Below, piece after piece: positions 20,895 through 32,858 of a DNA stretch of 64,000 nucleotides. The notes under the pieces were generated by a model that saw only the letters and a program-made list of their open reading frames with translations, did no database searches and was not told the DNA's origin. Location: positions 1,116,001-1,180,000 of the forward strand of contig NW_008805064.1 of the NCBI RefSeq assembly GCF_000004825.1. The letters are read 5' to 3'. Position numbers and translations under genes: made by a program. How positions within the stretch are numbered: position 1 is the stretch's first letter; the number at the start of each line of letters is the position of its first letter. Source of the DNA: Heterostelium album PN500. Taxonomy: Eukaryota; Evosea; Eumycetozoa; Acytosteliales; Acytosteliaceae.

Positions 20895-23800
20895 TTATAA
20901 ATTATCAAGCTTTACATTTTTTTCTTTTAGCTTCTCTTTGATATGTGTAAACACTCTTTTCTTTCTTATATACCAAACACCGAGAAATGCTAAGCTTAGA
21001 AAAACGGCACCACCAACCACACAAACTGTTATGATTAGTGTGCGATGTGATTTACCACATTCCCCTCCATTTTCAACGAGCACTGAAAAATTTGGGTCGA
21101 TAATACAGTCGTAACACTGTGGAAGTTGAATTCCTATCAGTGTCATTCCTGTCTCTTTGTCGGTGCTAATCACTTGATTTCTGGTGGCGGTTGGTTTGCC
21201 ATCCGACATGATTCTATCGAGGAACGAACCGTAGAAAACTGTTTTGTCCTTGGTGATCCTCAGGTACTTCAAATCGTTGTTGATATCCGTTCCAAATATA
21301 TCGAGCTTATCTCCACACTCGTCGACTTGATCTTCAATCTTGGTGTTGAATACCACCCGGAGGACATTGAGATTTGATCGGAATAGCCAACCGGTGATAG
21401 TGATCGAAACCTTCAACGAATTCGGTGGGAGATACGATGTGATTCCGGCGAATTCAACGGTTCTCTCTTTTGGCGAGTATTGAATCATCGTTGTCACATT
21501 GGGATACGATACATTGAGGTAGTAGTAGAGATTGGTGATTTCACCTTCGGTGTCGTTTCTAAATCTCCATTGGGTAACATTCAACTCCTTTACGACATTG
21601 TCTGAACTGTCAACCTCCTGAATCGAATAGATGTTGAAATCGAACTGCACATTCTCTGCAACGAATGAAGCTGAAGGAGTCGTCAAGTTGGTAACAATCG
21701 TACCATTTCCAAGTTTGAGATCGCAGTAATTTCCACCATATCCTTCATTGCATTTACATTTTTTCTCTATACAAACTCCATTACCTGAACATTTGTCAGC
21801 TTCACCACAATCATTTGGTATGACAGCATCATCTTTGAAAAAAAAAAAATTAATGAAATTATTCCTGAAACAAAAACTATTATATTATGACAACTTACCA
21901 ACTTTAACAGTTGTTAGAGATGAACCATCGCCAACAGTAACCAATAGAGGTACATATCCAACTGTCAGAGGACCAGCGACATTACAATCGATGGTTAAAT
22001 TTCTTTTTACTATATCTTTACATTCTTTATTGTCTAGGTAAACACTGACAGTGATTTCGGGGTTTGATCCAAAGAATCCATCGATGTGGAATGCACCACC
22101 ATTACGATTAATAGGTGAGTAAGATGTAACTATAATACTCGCTAAAATCGAAAAATTAACTCTAATTAATACCGTTTCGAAATCCTGTACAATTTAATTT
22201 ATAATAGAAACTTACCAGGTTGGTAATTTGAATAGATCGTCAAATTTTGGTATTGATTGGACAGTGTGATTTCTTGTTTTTCTCCTTTGTATAAACTATT
22301 TGTTTGGCAATCAATGTATGAACTGTTATGAACTTGAATGTTCTCGCAGAGTTGTAAATTAACTGAAACTGAATAAGTCAAAGTGGTATCGAAAGTACCG
22401 AAAATTCCAAGATTATAAGTCACATTTGGTAACATGACCTGATTAAAGTTTGCATAACTAATTTGTGTTACTATATTTGATTTTAAATAAAAAAGAAAAA
22501 GATTAGAATAACAGTTAAAATTATTATTATTTTATATTCTGTTAACTTACCATCTGTATACCATGTAAAAGTTTGTGTTTTATTATTAAACGTTAGAGTA
22601 ACACTTCCTGCCTTTACACCGTTTACATAATATCTTTAATAAATATAAATTTAATTAATAAATAAAAGGAATAAAGAATTGGAAATTCAATTGATAAGAT
22701 TGCACAACTTACAAAAATGCAGTGTTTGCTCTCACCAAAATTGTGGGTGGTGGCGCTTTATAGCCAAGATTTTTACCAGTGATAGTAAACGCAGATTGAG
22801 GTATGTTACCAAAAAATATGAAATTAGTTTTGTCAAATTGAATTACTGTTTTTTAAGAAAAAAAAAAAAAGAATTAATTATCTCAAATATATAAATATTT
22901 AAATAAAAATAAGATATACATACCACAGTTGAATGAAAATGGTAGAGAAAGAGATGCAGGCATCAGGGATAGTAGATTGCTCCATGAACAGAAAATACAA
23001 TCTGGTGCCTCTGTTATGGAAGTATTTAAGAAATTGATTGATTCTACTAGGCATATATAATCAGGAATTCTACCATTAATACCAGGGTTGTTTTGAACAT
23101 TAAATGCTCCAAGAACCAGACTGCTGTAGTCTGGAATGTTTCCTGCTAATAGATTATTACTCAAATCTCTAATATATATTTATAAAATGGATTAGAATGG
23201 AACTGTGCAGTATTTAAATAAACTTTACGAAATATTACATTTGAACTTTGGTGGTTGAAAACCAAGAAATTGGAGGCCAAATAGTAAGATTTTGATAGTT
23301 GAGGGATAATTTGTTTAAATTTTTTGCTTTTTCAACGCTACCTCTTACGTTACGGAAATATCTATAGAAAATGAAAATAATAATAATAATAATGATCAAT
23401 AATAAATATGATATCATAACAAATTTTAAATTTGAAATTCTTCTTACATGCTGCTTATACTAGGATAAACTGTAAAATCTGTTTTCAAAAAAGTGGTTCC
23501 TTCAAGAGCTCTAAAATGAGATGTTCGAGTTAGCTAAAACGTAAATGAATGTCATTTTTAACATTTTAATTTAAATACACTTACAATGCCAGGAGATTGG
23601 TTGCTCTCCCTAGGGAAATAGTGGTGTTACGAGCAGGTGTATGATTAATATTGATAGATTTTATGGAATTTGTATCAAAAGTAATGATACTATTGTCCAT
23701 ATATGAAATACTACTGTAACTGTATTAAATAATATTAGGAATAGGTTAAACTAGTTTTTTAAAAAATAGTGTTTATAAATATATTTACAAGTTATTCAAT

Positions 23801-24857
23801 TCAGGGAAATTCTCTTTTCTAAATGAAAAAGGTTCCGAATTCCTTAGTTTCCAAGATGTAGCTCTTTGAATTAGGTGGTGATATTAGTAAAATATTGATT
23901 AACAATATAGATATTAAAATAGATAGTTACATCGTAGATAGATTTGGGTATAAGGAATTCTGATCAAAGTCAACAATTGAATTACCATCCCAGGTGAGAG
24001 TGCTCATATGTGTAAGTGCTGAATTTGCAACATATGGAGAAATAGAGCAAACAGAACAATATCTAAAAAATACAATGTTGTTAATAAGATATTTTTGCTC
24101 TTGAAAAAAAAAAAAAAGGTTTGTTTTAAATTAAACTAGACTTACAAATTATTGAAAGGAATATATTTTGGAAAACCATCTTTCATTATTAGATTGGGAA
24201 ATACACTTAAGCTATATTTATATAGATTTTTTTATGGTTAATCATCTACAATGTTAAAATTACTATTAACCATGAATGAATAGCTTACCTGAATACTTTT
24301 AATTTTTTATTCTCTGGCTGATCAAACATTTCAAACAATGAAATGGTTGTATCCTTGATATAGAAAATAGTGTTCATTTGAAAAGTTTCGAGATCTGGGA
24401 AATAAAGTTTGGTGATTGGTCCTGGGTTTGGTATTGTTCCTGGTGTGTTCACTCCGTTAGGTGAACTATATTGGAAACAACAATGAGTATTTTTATGTGT
24501 TTATGTCTTTTCAAAAAGCATTCTAATACTAACAATCGAGTTACAATCTCTTCGGAAGAATTAGTTGGAGAAGGTGAACATATGAAAGGATCAAAGATAT
24601 AACCTTCTGCTAAAGTACTGCAATTAAATCCATTTGAATTCAAAGGTATTGAATATTGATACATTATCCATTTTATAGAAGCAACTAGTTATATATATAT
24701 ATAAACATTTCTATTAATTTTGATATTCTCTACATTTTTTTTATTTTTGACCGAACCGGTTGATTCAATACATACCAACATTTTGATCCAAAACTAATTG
24801 AGAACTGATCTGAAAAACATTTAATGAAAAAACTAATAGTAATAGATATTTTATCAT
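20895..24857 (-). CDS. ComC-like LRR/TIG/EGF cell-surface protein, 15 exons
   Basis: Exons 24776-24857, 24534-24684, 24289-24465, 24146-24211, 23931-24062, 23789-23863, 23585-23719, 23448-23510, 23239-23361, 22924-23168, 22713-22845, 22551-22633, 22216-22470, 21899-22141, 20895-21832; every join is in phase, 966 residues. Order: signal peptide (MIKYLLLLVFSLNVFQISS), leucine-rich repeats (for example DLSNNLLAGNIPDY), three TIG-like segments (SAFTITGKNLG...; GAFHIDGFFG...), an EGF-like knot (CSGNGVCIEKKCKCNEGYGG), a long N-glycosylated extracellular domain, one membrane helix (TLIITVCVVGGAVFLSLAF) and a basic tail (RKKR). Proteins of this layout are dictyostelid cell-surface receptors or adhesion molecules; ComC is the named example. 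Ligand unknown. Exon 7 has two in-phase acceptors six bases apart. Confidence 0.82.
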
Positions 24858-25306
24858 TTATTTTGTTTGTCGTGTATTACAATCTAGATATGATAACAAA
24901 AAAATGAAAAAAAAAAAAAAAATCTCGTTTCAAAAGACAACCGTAACCTAATAAAAGATCAATTGTAAAAAAAAATCAAATCAAATTAATAGAATTCGAA
25001 TTTTATTTATTTTTCTTTGCAATTTTGTTACATAATAAACCAGAGAATAATCGTGCTGTTTAAAAAAAAACTTTGTTTTGCAAAACTAGTAGTTTTTTTT
25101 TGTTTTTTTTGTAAAAAATCTTTTTTTTTCATTTTTTTTTATTGTTTAAAAGTGGTTGATCAAAAATTGATCAAAAACTAAATTTAAAATAAATTTCAAT
25201 TTTTTTTAATTTAAAGTTTGTTTTTTAAAACAATATAATAAAATTAAAATATAGATTTATTATTATTCTAATTAAAATTTAGACAATATATATATTTTAG
25301 AATAGA
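24858..25306. other. Divergent upstream region (ComC-like / phosphatase)
   Basis: 450 bases, extremely A+T-rich with several A and T runs; shared promoter of two divergent genes. No motif recognised. Confidence 0.5.
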
Positions 25307-26243
25307 ATGTCGATTTATGTAACTAGACATGGTTTGAGAGAGGATTGGGTCAATAGAGAGTGGAGAAAGACAGCTGCTAGGCCATCGGATCCACCATTGT
25401 CTGCCGATGGTTTCGTGGTGGCATCAGAGTTGGGTGAGGCTTGTAAATCTAAATACAACGATATTCAACACATTATTTGCTCGCCGATGGAGAGATGTGT
25501 ACAGACTGCCAACGAGATTGCAAAGCGATTGAACTTGAAGATCAAGATCGATAATGGTGTCATCGAATACCTCGGTCATAATCCAGATGAACAACTTCAA
25601 CCATTATCAATTGGTATTGTATCACAAATCCATACACCATACATAGAAATGATAATATAATACGATCGTTCATATTATTCTTTAATACTCATTCTCATTA
25701 AACATTTATTGAAAACAATAGAGGAGTTAGCTAAATTATATCCAATTGATACAACTTATCAACCATCTACCAGTATGTATAGCTTTTAATTAATGAACAG
25801 TTTCATTGATTAGATGATTAACAATTGTTTCATTTTTATAAAACTAGCTTATGTACCAGGTGCAGAAACAGAACAAGATGTATTGAATAGAACAAAGTAT
25901 GAATTGATTGATTTACTATTGGTTGAATTGTTATAATATGTAGTAATAGTTATTAACAATAGTTTTATCTAATTAAAGGAAAGCATTTGTATATTTTTCG
26001 GAAAAGTTTGAAAATCAAACATATATTATTGTTACACATGCAGCCACTCTGATTGCAATTTGTAGAAGTATCATAAACGACACAACCTACCCATTCAGAT
26101 CAGGTGTATGCAGTCTCACTAAATTTGTAGAATCAAAGACAGCAATCAACCCAGATGATAAATGGACAGTTGAATTCACAGGCGAAGTCTCATACCTAAA
26201 GAAAGGTGAACAATTCCACTGGACATTCCCAAAGCCAAAGTGA
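25307..26243 (+). CDS. Histidine phosphatase superfamily protein, UBASH3/Sts-like
   Basis: Exons 25307-25613, 25722-25772, 25848-25896 and 25979-26243, 223 residues. The catalytic RHG box is in YVTRHGLRED at the N-terminus; the second pocket has SPMERCVQTANEIA; the late catalytic His is in YIIVTHAATLIA. EELAKLYPIDTTYQPS resembles the UBASH3/Sts phosphatase arm more than glycolytic phosphoglycerate mutase, so a phosphatase role is favoured; the substrate is unknown. Full length for a single-domain member and no signal peptide, so cytosolic. Two tiny exons (51 and 49 nt) lie in the middle. Confidence 0.82.
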
Positions 26244-26429
26244 AAAATTAACATATAAATAATCAAAAAAACAAAAAAAAAAACAAATAATGTTATAATA
26301 ATCAATAGTAATCGTAATAATAATAATAATAATAGTATTAAAGTATTATAAATTTAATACAATTTTTATTTAAAATTATAATTAAAATACCCCAGATAAT
26401 GAATGGATATCTAGATATATAGAAATTAA
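26244..26429. other. Short 3' spacer
   Basis: A+T-rich tract after the phosphatase stop, with an AAT triplet repeat near 26316. Nothing else seen. Confidence 0.5.
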
Positions 26430-26710
26430 TTAATTAAAATGGTTATTTTTGGATCTAATTTGGATTCTTTTTCTATAGCTGATAAACCAGTTACTGACTT
26501 GTTGTTCTGTTAAACCATATTTGTACGCAAGTTTCATCTTTTTTGCTTTGTATTTGGATAGGGATTCTTTTTGAAAGATGGATTAGACATATATTGATTT
26601 TTGCAAGTGTCATTTTTGATTCAATGAAGCTCCACATACAAAGTGAGAAACAACTATCTTTATTATTTCCAAATCGTTTCTTAAATAATGTACAACTCTT
26701 TCAAATTTGA
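26430..26710 (-). pseudogene. Decayed homeobox copy
   Basis: On the minus strand one frame reads KMKLAYKYGLTEQQVSNWFI then SYRKRIQIRSKN and a stop, which is the second half of a homeodomain (WF.xYRKR). It closely parallels the intact gene at 26922-27437 (KLKLAKKYYLTEKQVSIWFT). Further upstream LFKKRFG and NNKDS-type remnants recur at closer spacing, so the copy has an internal deletion and shifts and no start. It is a decayed tandem duplicate. Confidence 0.7.
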
Positions 26711-26921
26711 CTTTGTTCTAATTTTTCTTTTTGTTTTTAAAAACTAGTTTATTTATTTATTGAAAAACAAAAAGATTTATCGAAGAGTTAAGAGAAGAGA
26801 AAATATTAAATATAAAAAATATAAATCAATAAAAAATAAAAATTATAAATATATAAAGATTTTATTTAATTTTATTAAAAAGATATATGGATATTAATAC
26901 AATTGTTTACATTAAAATTGT

Positions 26922-27437
26922 TTATAATTTGGATTTTTTCTGTAGTCTTCTCTTTCTTGAATTTGTGAACCAGATACTGACTTGTTTTTCGGTCAGATAA
27001 TATTTTTTAGCAAGCTTCAACTTCTTTTCTCTAGTTGGATAAATATCCTTTTGGAAAGAATTCATTAGACCGGCTTTGACAAGTGGGGTGAACTTTCCAT
27101 TTACTTTTCTCTTTGAAACATTGGAGTCCAAAGTACAAGGTGAGAAAGAACTATCTTTATTATTTCTAACATAATGATTGTAGTATTCTTGGGTGCTCTT
27201 ATACAAACTATCCGAAATATCACCAAGTCTACTAAGGGTTTCAGTGTATTTTTGTACATATTCTGAAAATCCTGGGTCTTGAACAGCACCAAATCTTTTC
27301 TTGAATAACGATTGGAAGTTCTTGAAATCATTGTCATGGGTGTTGACTACAGTTTCAGGTTGTACTCTTCCAAAGTAAACATCGTTCTTTAAAGTAGAAT
27401 AAAGTCTATATTCTAATAAATCTTTGTTTTGATTCAT
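26922..27437 (-). CDS. Homeodomain protein
   Basis: Single exon, 171 residues, ATG at 27437. The homeodomain lies at the C-terminus (about residues 115-168). The recognition helix shows EKQVSIWFTNSRKRR, with Trp, Phe, Asn and Arg in the invariant positions (WF.N.R). YPTREKKLKLAKKYYLT is the usual helix 1-2 region. The N-terminal part has no recognised domain. It should be a nuclear DNA-binding regulator; targets unknown. A broken second copy lies just downstream, so the locus went through a tandem duplication. Confidence 0.85.
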   Translation of the reverse strand: MNQNKDLLEYRLYSTLKNDVYFGRVQPETVVNTHDNDFKNFQSLFKKRFGAVQDPGFSEYVQKYTETLSRLGDISDSLYKSTQEYYNHYVRNNKDSSFSPCTLDSNVSKRKVNGKFTPLVKAGLMNSFQKDIYPTREKKLKLAKKYYLTEKQVSIWFTNSRKRRLQKKSKL

Positions 27438-28187
27438 TATTTAATTATTTAATTGAGAATGTTTTTGAAATAATAAATTATAAAGATTTGAGTGAATCCT
27501 TTAAATATTGTAATTTACAATCAATTCCAAATGGGAAATTTTAAAATAAAGTATATTTTGTATTGATGTTGTACACAAGTCCAATGCCCATACTGAGATG
27601 AGTGTGGAAATTCAGATTTTGCAACAAGATTATAAATCGACGATACACCATTGATTATGTGTGTTAACTTTGTTTTGAAATGAATTTGATAAATTTTAAT
27701 TTAAAATTGACATATGTTTGTTTTACTATGAGAGTAAAGATAATAGAAATTGAATCTTTAAATTTCAGCTCAAACCAAGTAAATCAAGATTCAAAACTCA
27801 TGTTTTAAATGATGATTAGTGATAGTTCGTGATAGATAAATTAAATAATATTTTGTTAGTTTTGAAAGGTTTCATTGGTTTGAAAGTTAGTTAATATTAA
27901 TCAATTGGTGAGGGTTTTGTTGGTTCATCAGGTGGTTGGATTTAATTAAAATATTAATTTTGCTGTGATGATTGATGATGGTTGAAATGAGCGGTTTTAA
28001 CTGTTTTGTTTTTTTCCTATTTGTTAAAGTTTAAAAGTTTTACAAGATGTCTCTTTATTGTTGTTTAATTTTGTTGTTGTTGTTGTTTGTTTGTTTGCTG
28101 TTGTGTTGTTATTGTAGTTTTGATTGAATGCGATTTGTTTATAGAAATATCAAATATTGTTGTGTTGCTGTTAAATTATGTGATTGA
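27438..28187. other. Spacer between homeobox gene and psmB1
   Basis: A+T-rich with TTGTTG repeats near 28060-28120. No gene seen. It includes the upstream region of the homeobox gene. Confidence 0.5.
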
Positions 28188-29281
28188 TTAATCCAATTTA
28201 AGGTTAAACTTCTCCCAATGTACACCTGTGCTGTTGATGACTACGATGTCAGCAAAGTCACCAGTATAGATATCTCTTTCACCAGCAGATGTGATCGCAT
28301 CCTTGGCCAAAGAAACAGCTTGCTCACTTGACAACTCTCTTGGACCATCAACGATTCTCTGATTAAATTTACCAACCTAATAATAAAACAAAACACATTA
28401 ACACACACACAAAGAGGTTTAAAGAGGTGAGGGGAAGGTGAGCAAAATAAAAAAAATAATTAATATCTGAAATTTCTTAACAAAAAAATTTGAAGTATGT
28501 AACAATATTGTTTTTGTTTTGTTTTTGCAAACCAAATCTAATAAACAAATAAATAGATAGAATAGATAGATTAGATTGTTATGTTTTGTTATACTTACTT
28601 GATTATCTAATAATGGTTGAACTAATTGATTACCGGAACCTTGTGATGACATCTTTACACGTTCGTGTGAACCAACAGCATCGTATGTCCAGATGCAACC
28701 TACACCATCTTCGTCGACACCACATACCAAATTGAATGTATAGTATGGGAAGAAACGCTTCTGATATAATGTATTCGATAGATATTGTGAAATGGCTGGA
28801 GTGCTCATTGGCTTACCGTGTTCCTTTTGATAACGACTCAATACTGTTTCCAAACGTTTACGCAATGCCAATGTATCTGCTTGCATACCTGATGTTGCAA
28901 TAACACATTTATTTGTCCTATATATATGTATATTCATTCACATTATTATATTAATATCTAATATTCCTATATTTCCACACCAATCGATCTCTCTATTCTA
29001 ATTCCTTACAATTGGAAAATCTTTGTATATTGACGAGTTTGAATACCATATCCACCATCGCTCATACGAGTATCACCTGCAATAACACAATAATCGCTAC
29101 CAGCAATTGCAAGAACAGTTCTAAATATCGAAGGTAGTTAAAATTAGTTTACATTTTAAGTTATTATTTTATGATTTGATTAAACTACATACCCTCCGTT
29201 ATCAACGTATGGTTCGAATCTAGCTTGACGCATTGGTACTTCTTTTGCTGGCAATGCTGTTAATCTAAGTGGTTCCATCAT
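28188..29281 (-). CDS. psmB1: 20S proteasome subunit beta type-1 (beta 6)
   Basis: Exons 29193-29281, 29010-29120, 28599-28917 and 28188-28376, 235 residues; human PSMB1 is of similar length. Non-catalytic outer-ring beta subunit of the proteasome core. Seen: PYVDNGGTVLAIAGSDYCVI, AGDTRMSDGGYGIQTRQYTK, VIATSGMQADTLALRKRLE, then YTFNLVCGVDEDG and a C-terminus with GERDIYTGDFADIVVI. The order and spacing match the family throughout. Two ATGs stand at the start (29281 and 29278); I took the first. Three introns. Confidence 0.95.
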
Positions 29282-30305
29282 TTTGTTTATGTTTATTTTT
29301 TTTATATAGCTATCTATTTACTTTAAAAAATCGATTATATATATATATTATTATACTTTTAAATACTAAATTATTAGATGAAATATTTACAAAAATAGTA
29401 GTTGGTAGTTGTGATTGATAAATTAAAAAGTAATAAATATTTTGTTTTTTTTTTGCAATTAAAAATTTGATGTTCAACAATTTTAAAACTTTTTTTTTTA
29501 TTTTTTTGATCATTTTTTTTTAATTTAATTTTGGTTTTTGAACTTCGTTTCAAAAGTTGTCTTTTTTTTTTAAATTCATTTAAATAAGTTATATTATTGT
29601 AATGTTCTTGTTAGTTTAATAGAGAAGAAACTAATCTGTATCAGATTTCAGTGATTATGAATTGATTGGAAAAAATAAAAGTTATGTTGATCATTATTTT
29701 TTTTTTAAAAGTTTTTAAAACTGAACGTATCAGATGAGGATGTACATTTTTTACTAAAAGAAATGCAGCTATCCAATGGTTGATAGATGATAATTCCTAG
29801 CTGAATGGCCATCAGGGCCTTCTAGATCTCTACGCTATGTCCATAGAATTGGGTTGCGAAATGAGATTGGAGATTCTATCGTCTTTGCTATCTGGAGGAG
29901 TTGTGGTAGCGCTTGGTTGTTCCATTCATTCAATACGCGAGCAGCCAACTCAATATCATTTCAATTTATTATAGATGCAGTGGAACAACAAATATTGGTT
30001 CGCGTCTGTACTTTGAAGATTTATTTCTGTTAAACAATTATTTAATGATTTTAATATCGAAAGTAAAGACTAATTTAATTATACATATAAATAAAAATAA
30101 TCATTTGTACAACTTTTAATTTATTCATCTTACTCATACATAAACTTATTTCATACTAATAATCAATCTATGAGTTAACTTTGTTTTTGATAAATTACAT
30201 GTTTTTTTTTTTTTTGAATTTTTATTTATAATACAATCAATCTTGTAATGATTATATAATGTTACTGTTGTTGTTGTTTTGTTTGTTTATTTGTATTGTT
30301 ACTTG
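29282..30305. other. Spacer with an unassigned higher-GC island
   Basis: Very A+T-rich at both ends, but 29716-29990 is markedly less so and looks like former coding sequence. Plus frames give SDEDVHFLLKEMQ and FAIWRSCGSAWLFHSF; the minus strand gives ELAARVLNEWNNQALPQLL. None is long or linked to a start, and the family is unknown. Confidence 0.4.
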
Positions 30306-32309
30306 TTATGGTTGTTGAGTATTATTACCTTTAAATCTATTTGGTAAAAATAACATAGATTTAATTAAACTCTTCTCACCATTATTATTGCTATTGTTGT
30401 TGTTGTTGAAAAATGGTGAAGAAGATGATGATGAGCTGGTTTGATCGTTTGATGATACATTGAATCTATTTAAATAGAGTAGAGTTTGAAGTGTTGGATT
30501 CTCTTTGAAGTTCTTACAGTTGAACAGTTGATCGTTCAGTAGGAATTTGGCACCGAGATCCAATAGCAATGCGATGATTAGTATACGGTTCTTCTCGACC
30601 AGTTTCATTGTCATCGATGGACATAGTTGTTCACGAACGTGTCGTTTCTGCTCGGGGTCGAGATGCTGATACAGACAATGGAATGCATCGTTGTTGGCGT
30701 TCATAATCGAGAGTTCCACCGCTTTCAGTAGCGCCTTTTGGTTGGCGATACTCGCCGGTTGGTAGTAGGTGACGAGCGACGGATGATTCAAGTTGCCGAT
30801 GTGTTCGTTGCGTGTGAGTTCGCGGTGGTAACTCTCGCAGATGTGCTCTACATACGCGAGATAGCCATGCACCGAACCGACGCGGATGTTCACCAAGTCA
30901 AAGTTGAGTTGTTCGTCTTGGAGTACGTGCGGTCGCACCAGCTCAAAGAGGTCGCAGTCACCGAGATTCCCGATCATCATCCAGTCTTGAAACGACGGTC
31001 GGTAGCCGTTGGTAAGCAGCAGATTGACGATGTTGAGATGCCGGCCGTAGAGCGCGAGATACAGGCAGTCGTTGCATTGGTCGCGTCGGTGTTTCAGCAG
31101 GTATTCCACTACCGCGTGGCTACCGTTGCGTGCCGCATACTGGCACGCCGCTTTCCAGTTGAATTTGCCGGCCAGTTTGTCGTTGGCGAGAATCACCTGG
31201 AGCAGCTTGACGTCGGTGATATGCGAGCAGCGGTCGCCGAGCGCCGACGGCAGACTGGCGTTGATCTTTATGAACAGCCGGAGTTGCACGACCGAGAAGA
31301 GCGGCCGCTTGTAGTGATGCCACGGCGATGCAACACTGATATTCTGGCTGCTGGCGATGATCAGCTCGTAGAGACACTCGAGCATGCCGAGATCGATGCA
31401 GCTGCCAGACAGCTGTTCATATTGATACTTGAACAGCGCCGATATCGTCGCCTGACTGACCGACGACGACTTGTAACGATCGCGATAATATTGAAACGCG
31501 AAACGGAACAACTCCACAGAGCCATACTTGCTAAACTCTATTAGTATCGCTGAGGAACTATTGTACAAATCAATGATATAGGGAACCGAGAGAAACATAT
31601 TCAACTTTATCATATCTATAATGTTCTGATAGAGATGCTGACGAATCAACTTGATATCAGAGTGTGATAGTTGGATATACAGTCTATAGATTTCAATGAT
31701 ATTGATATGTTTCTTTAGAGTTTCGAGATTGCCAATGTTGTTGTTGTTGTTGTTGTTGTTGTGCTTCTCATGCATCTCAGCCTCTAGTTTAGATGTATAT
31801 TTATAGTCAATTAGTTGTTGTTTCAATCGGTCGAGTATATCATCGACGATCGTGTTGAGATCGCTACTGTTCAACTCTATCTTGAAGTGTCCACTCGCCA
31901 AGAACAGCAGACTGAGTTGCTGGTCGAGATTCACCGGTTTACAGCCATCGCTGATCGCACCAAAATAGATATTCAGCGATTCTATTGTGAATTTGTGATT
32001 CGGTAGTAGTTGCATGATCAGTTGGACATCGTTCGTTCGCAGAATGTTTGCCTTGTGATTGGCATGCTGCGAGTGCTGTATCAGCGTGTTGATAAGTTCT
32101 TGCGATCCCTTTGCCATAACCGTGCGAATCAACTGTGCATTCGATTTCGACATCAAATCATCCATCATCGATTTGTAAATGGTCGGTGTATACACCAGAT
32201 CTTGATTCTCCGTATGCAGCAAATAGAAATAGATATCGAGACTTCCCAATTTCCATGCATATTGTAATATTGTTTCACTTTTATTATTGCTATTATTATT
32301 ATTATTATC

Positions 32310-32340
<31 letters not shown>

Positions 32341-32858
32341 TGATTTGTTGTTACTTTTCTTGATCTTGAAAATCTTATTGGTGTAGTTTGACATGAGAGT
32401 AGCTTTACAATTTCGAGACAACCACTTTTGATTGCAAGGAAGAGAAGTTCGTGATCCAAGAACAGCGATTGATGCTGACTGTAGAACTGTTTGAATATTT
32501 CGTAGGATTTGATGTTGAGACAGAGCGATCTGATTCCGTCGTTGCAAATGGCGATGTGATGTTGAAGTCGCAGTCGGTAGCCTATCAGCCCGAAATGTGA
32601 GTGTTGCACTATCGATTTCAAATCGGTCCAGTGGTGATACCTACTCCTATAGCAATCTATATCCTGTAGCTCAATGCTACTGCTAATTATCATTCTAAAC
32701 AATGTTTTATTACAAAGTACTTTGAAAACTACACCCCTACTACTATTATTACTTTCACCACTACTCCCACCACCATTTTGACTATTTCTCTGTTGTTGTT
32801 GTTGATGATGATGATGATGATTCGAATATAAAATTGAAGATGATGATAATGATGACAT
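30306..32858 (-). CDS. Ankyrin-type dictyostelid protein (IFRN-like)
   Basis: One exon of 850 residues, ATG at 32858. After a Ser/His/Gln-rich start, VVFKVLCNKTLFRMIISS resembles the 'IFRNK.LFK.I' opening of the large dictyostelid ankyrin-type family. It is followed by repeated two-helix units such as LFLAIKSGCLEIVKLL, AARNGSHAVVEYLLKHRR and LALYGRHLNIVNLLLTNGY. These are protein-interaction repeats; no catalytic domain is seen. Length and layout are usual for the family. The middle third has strikingly G+C-rich third positions compared with its ends. Function unknown. Confidence 0.75.

Noticed and set aside
30738-31544. Long plus-strand ORF (268 codons)
   Set aside because: It is the antisense of the ankyrin-type gene, opened only by its G+C-rich codons; no start context or family.
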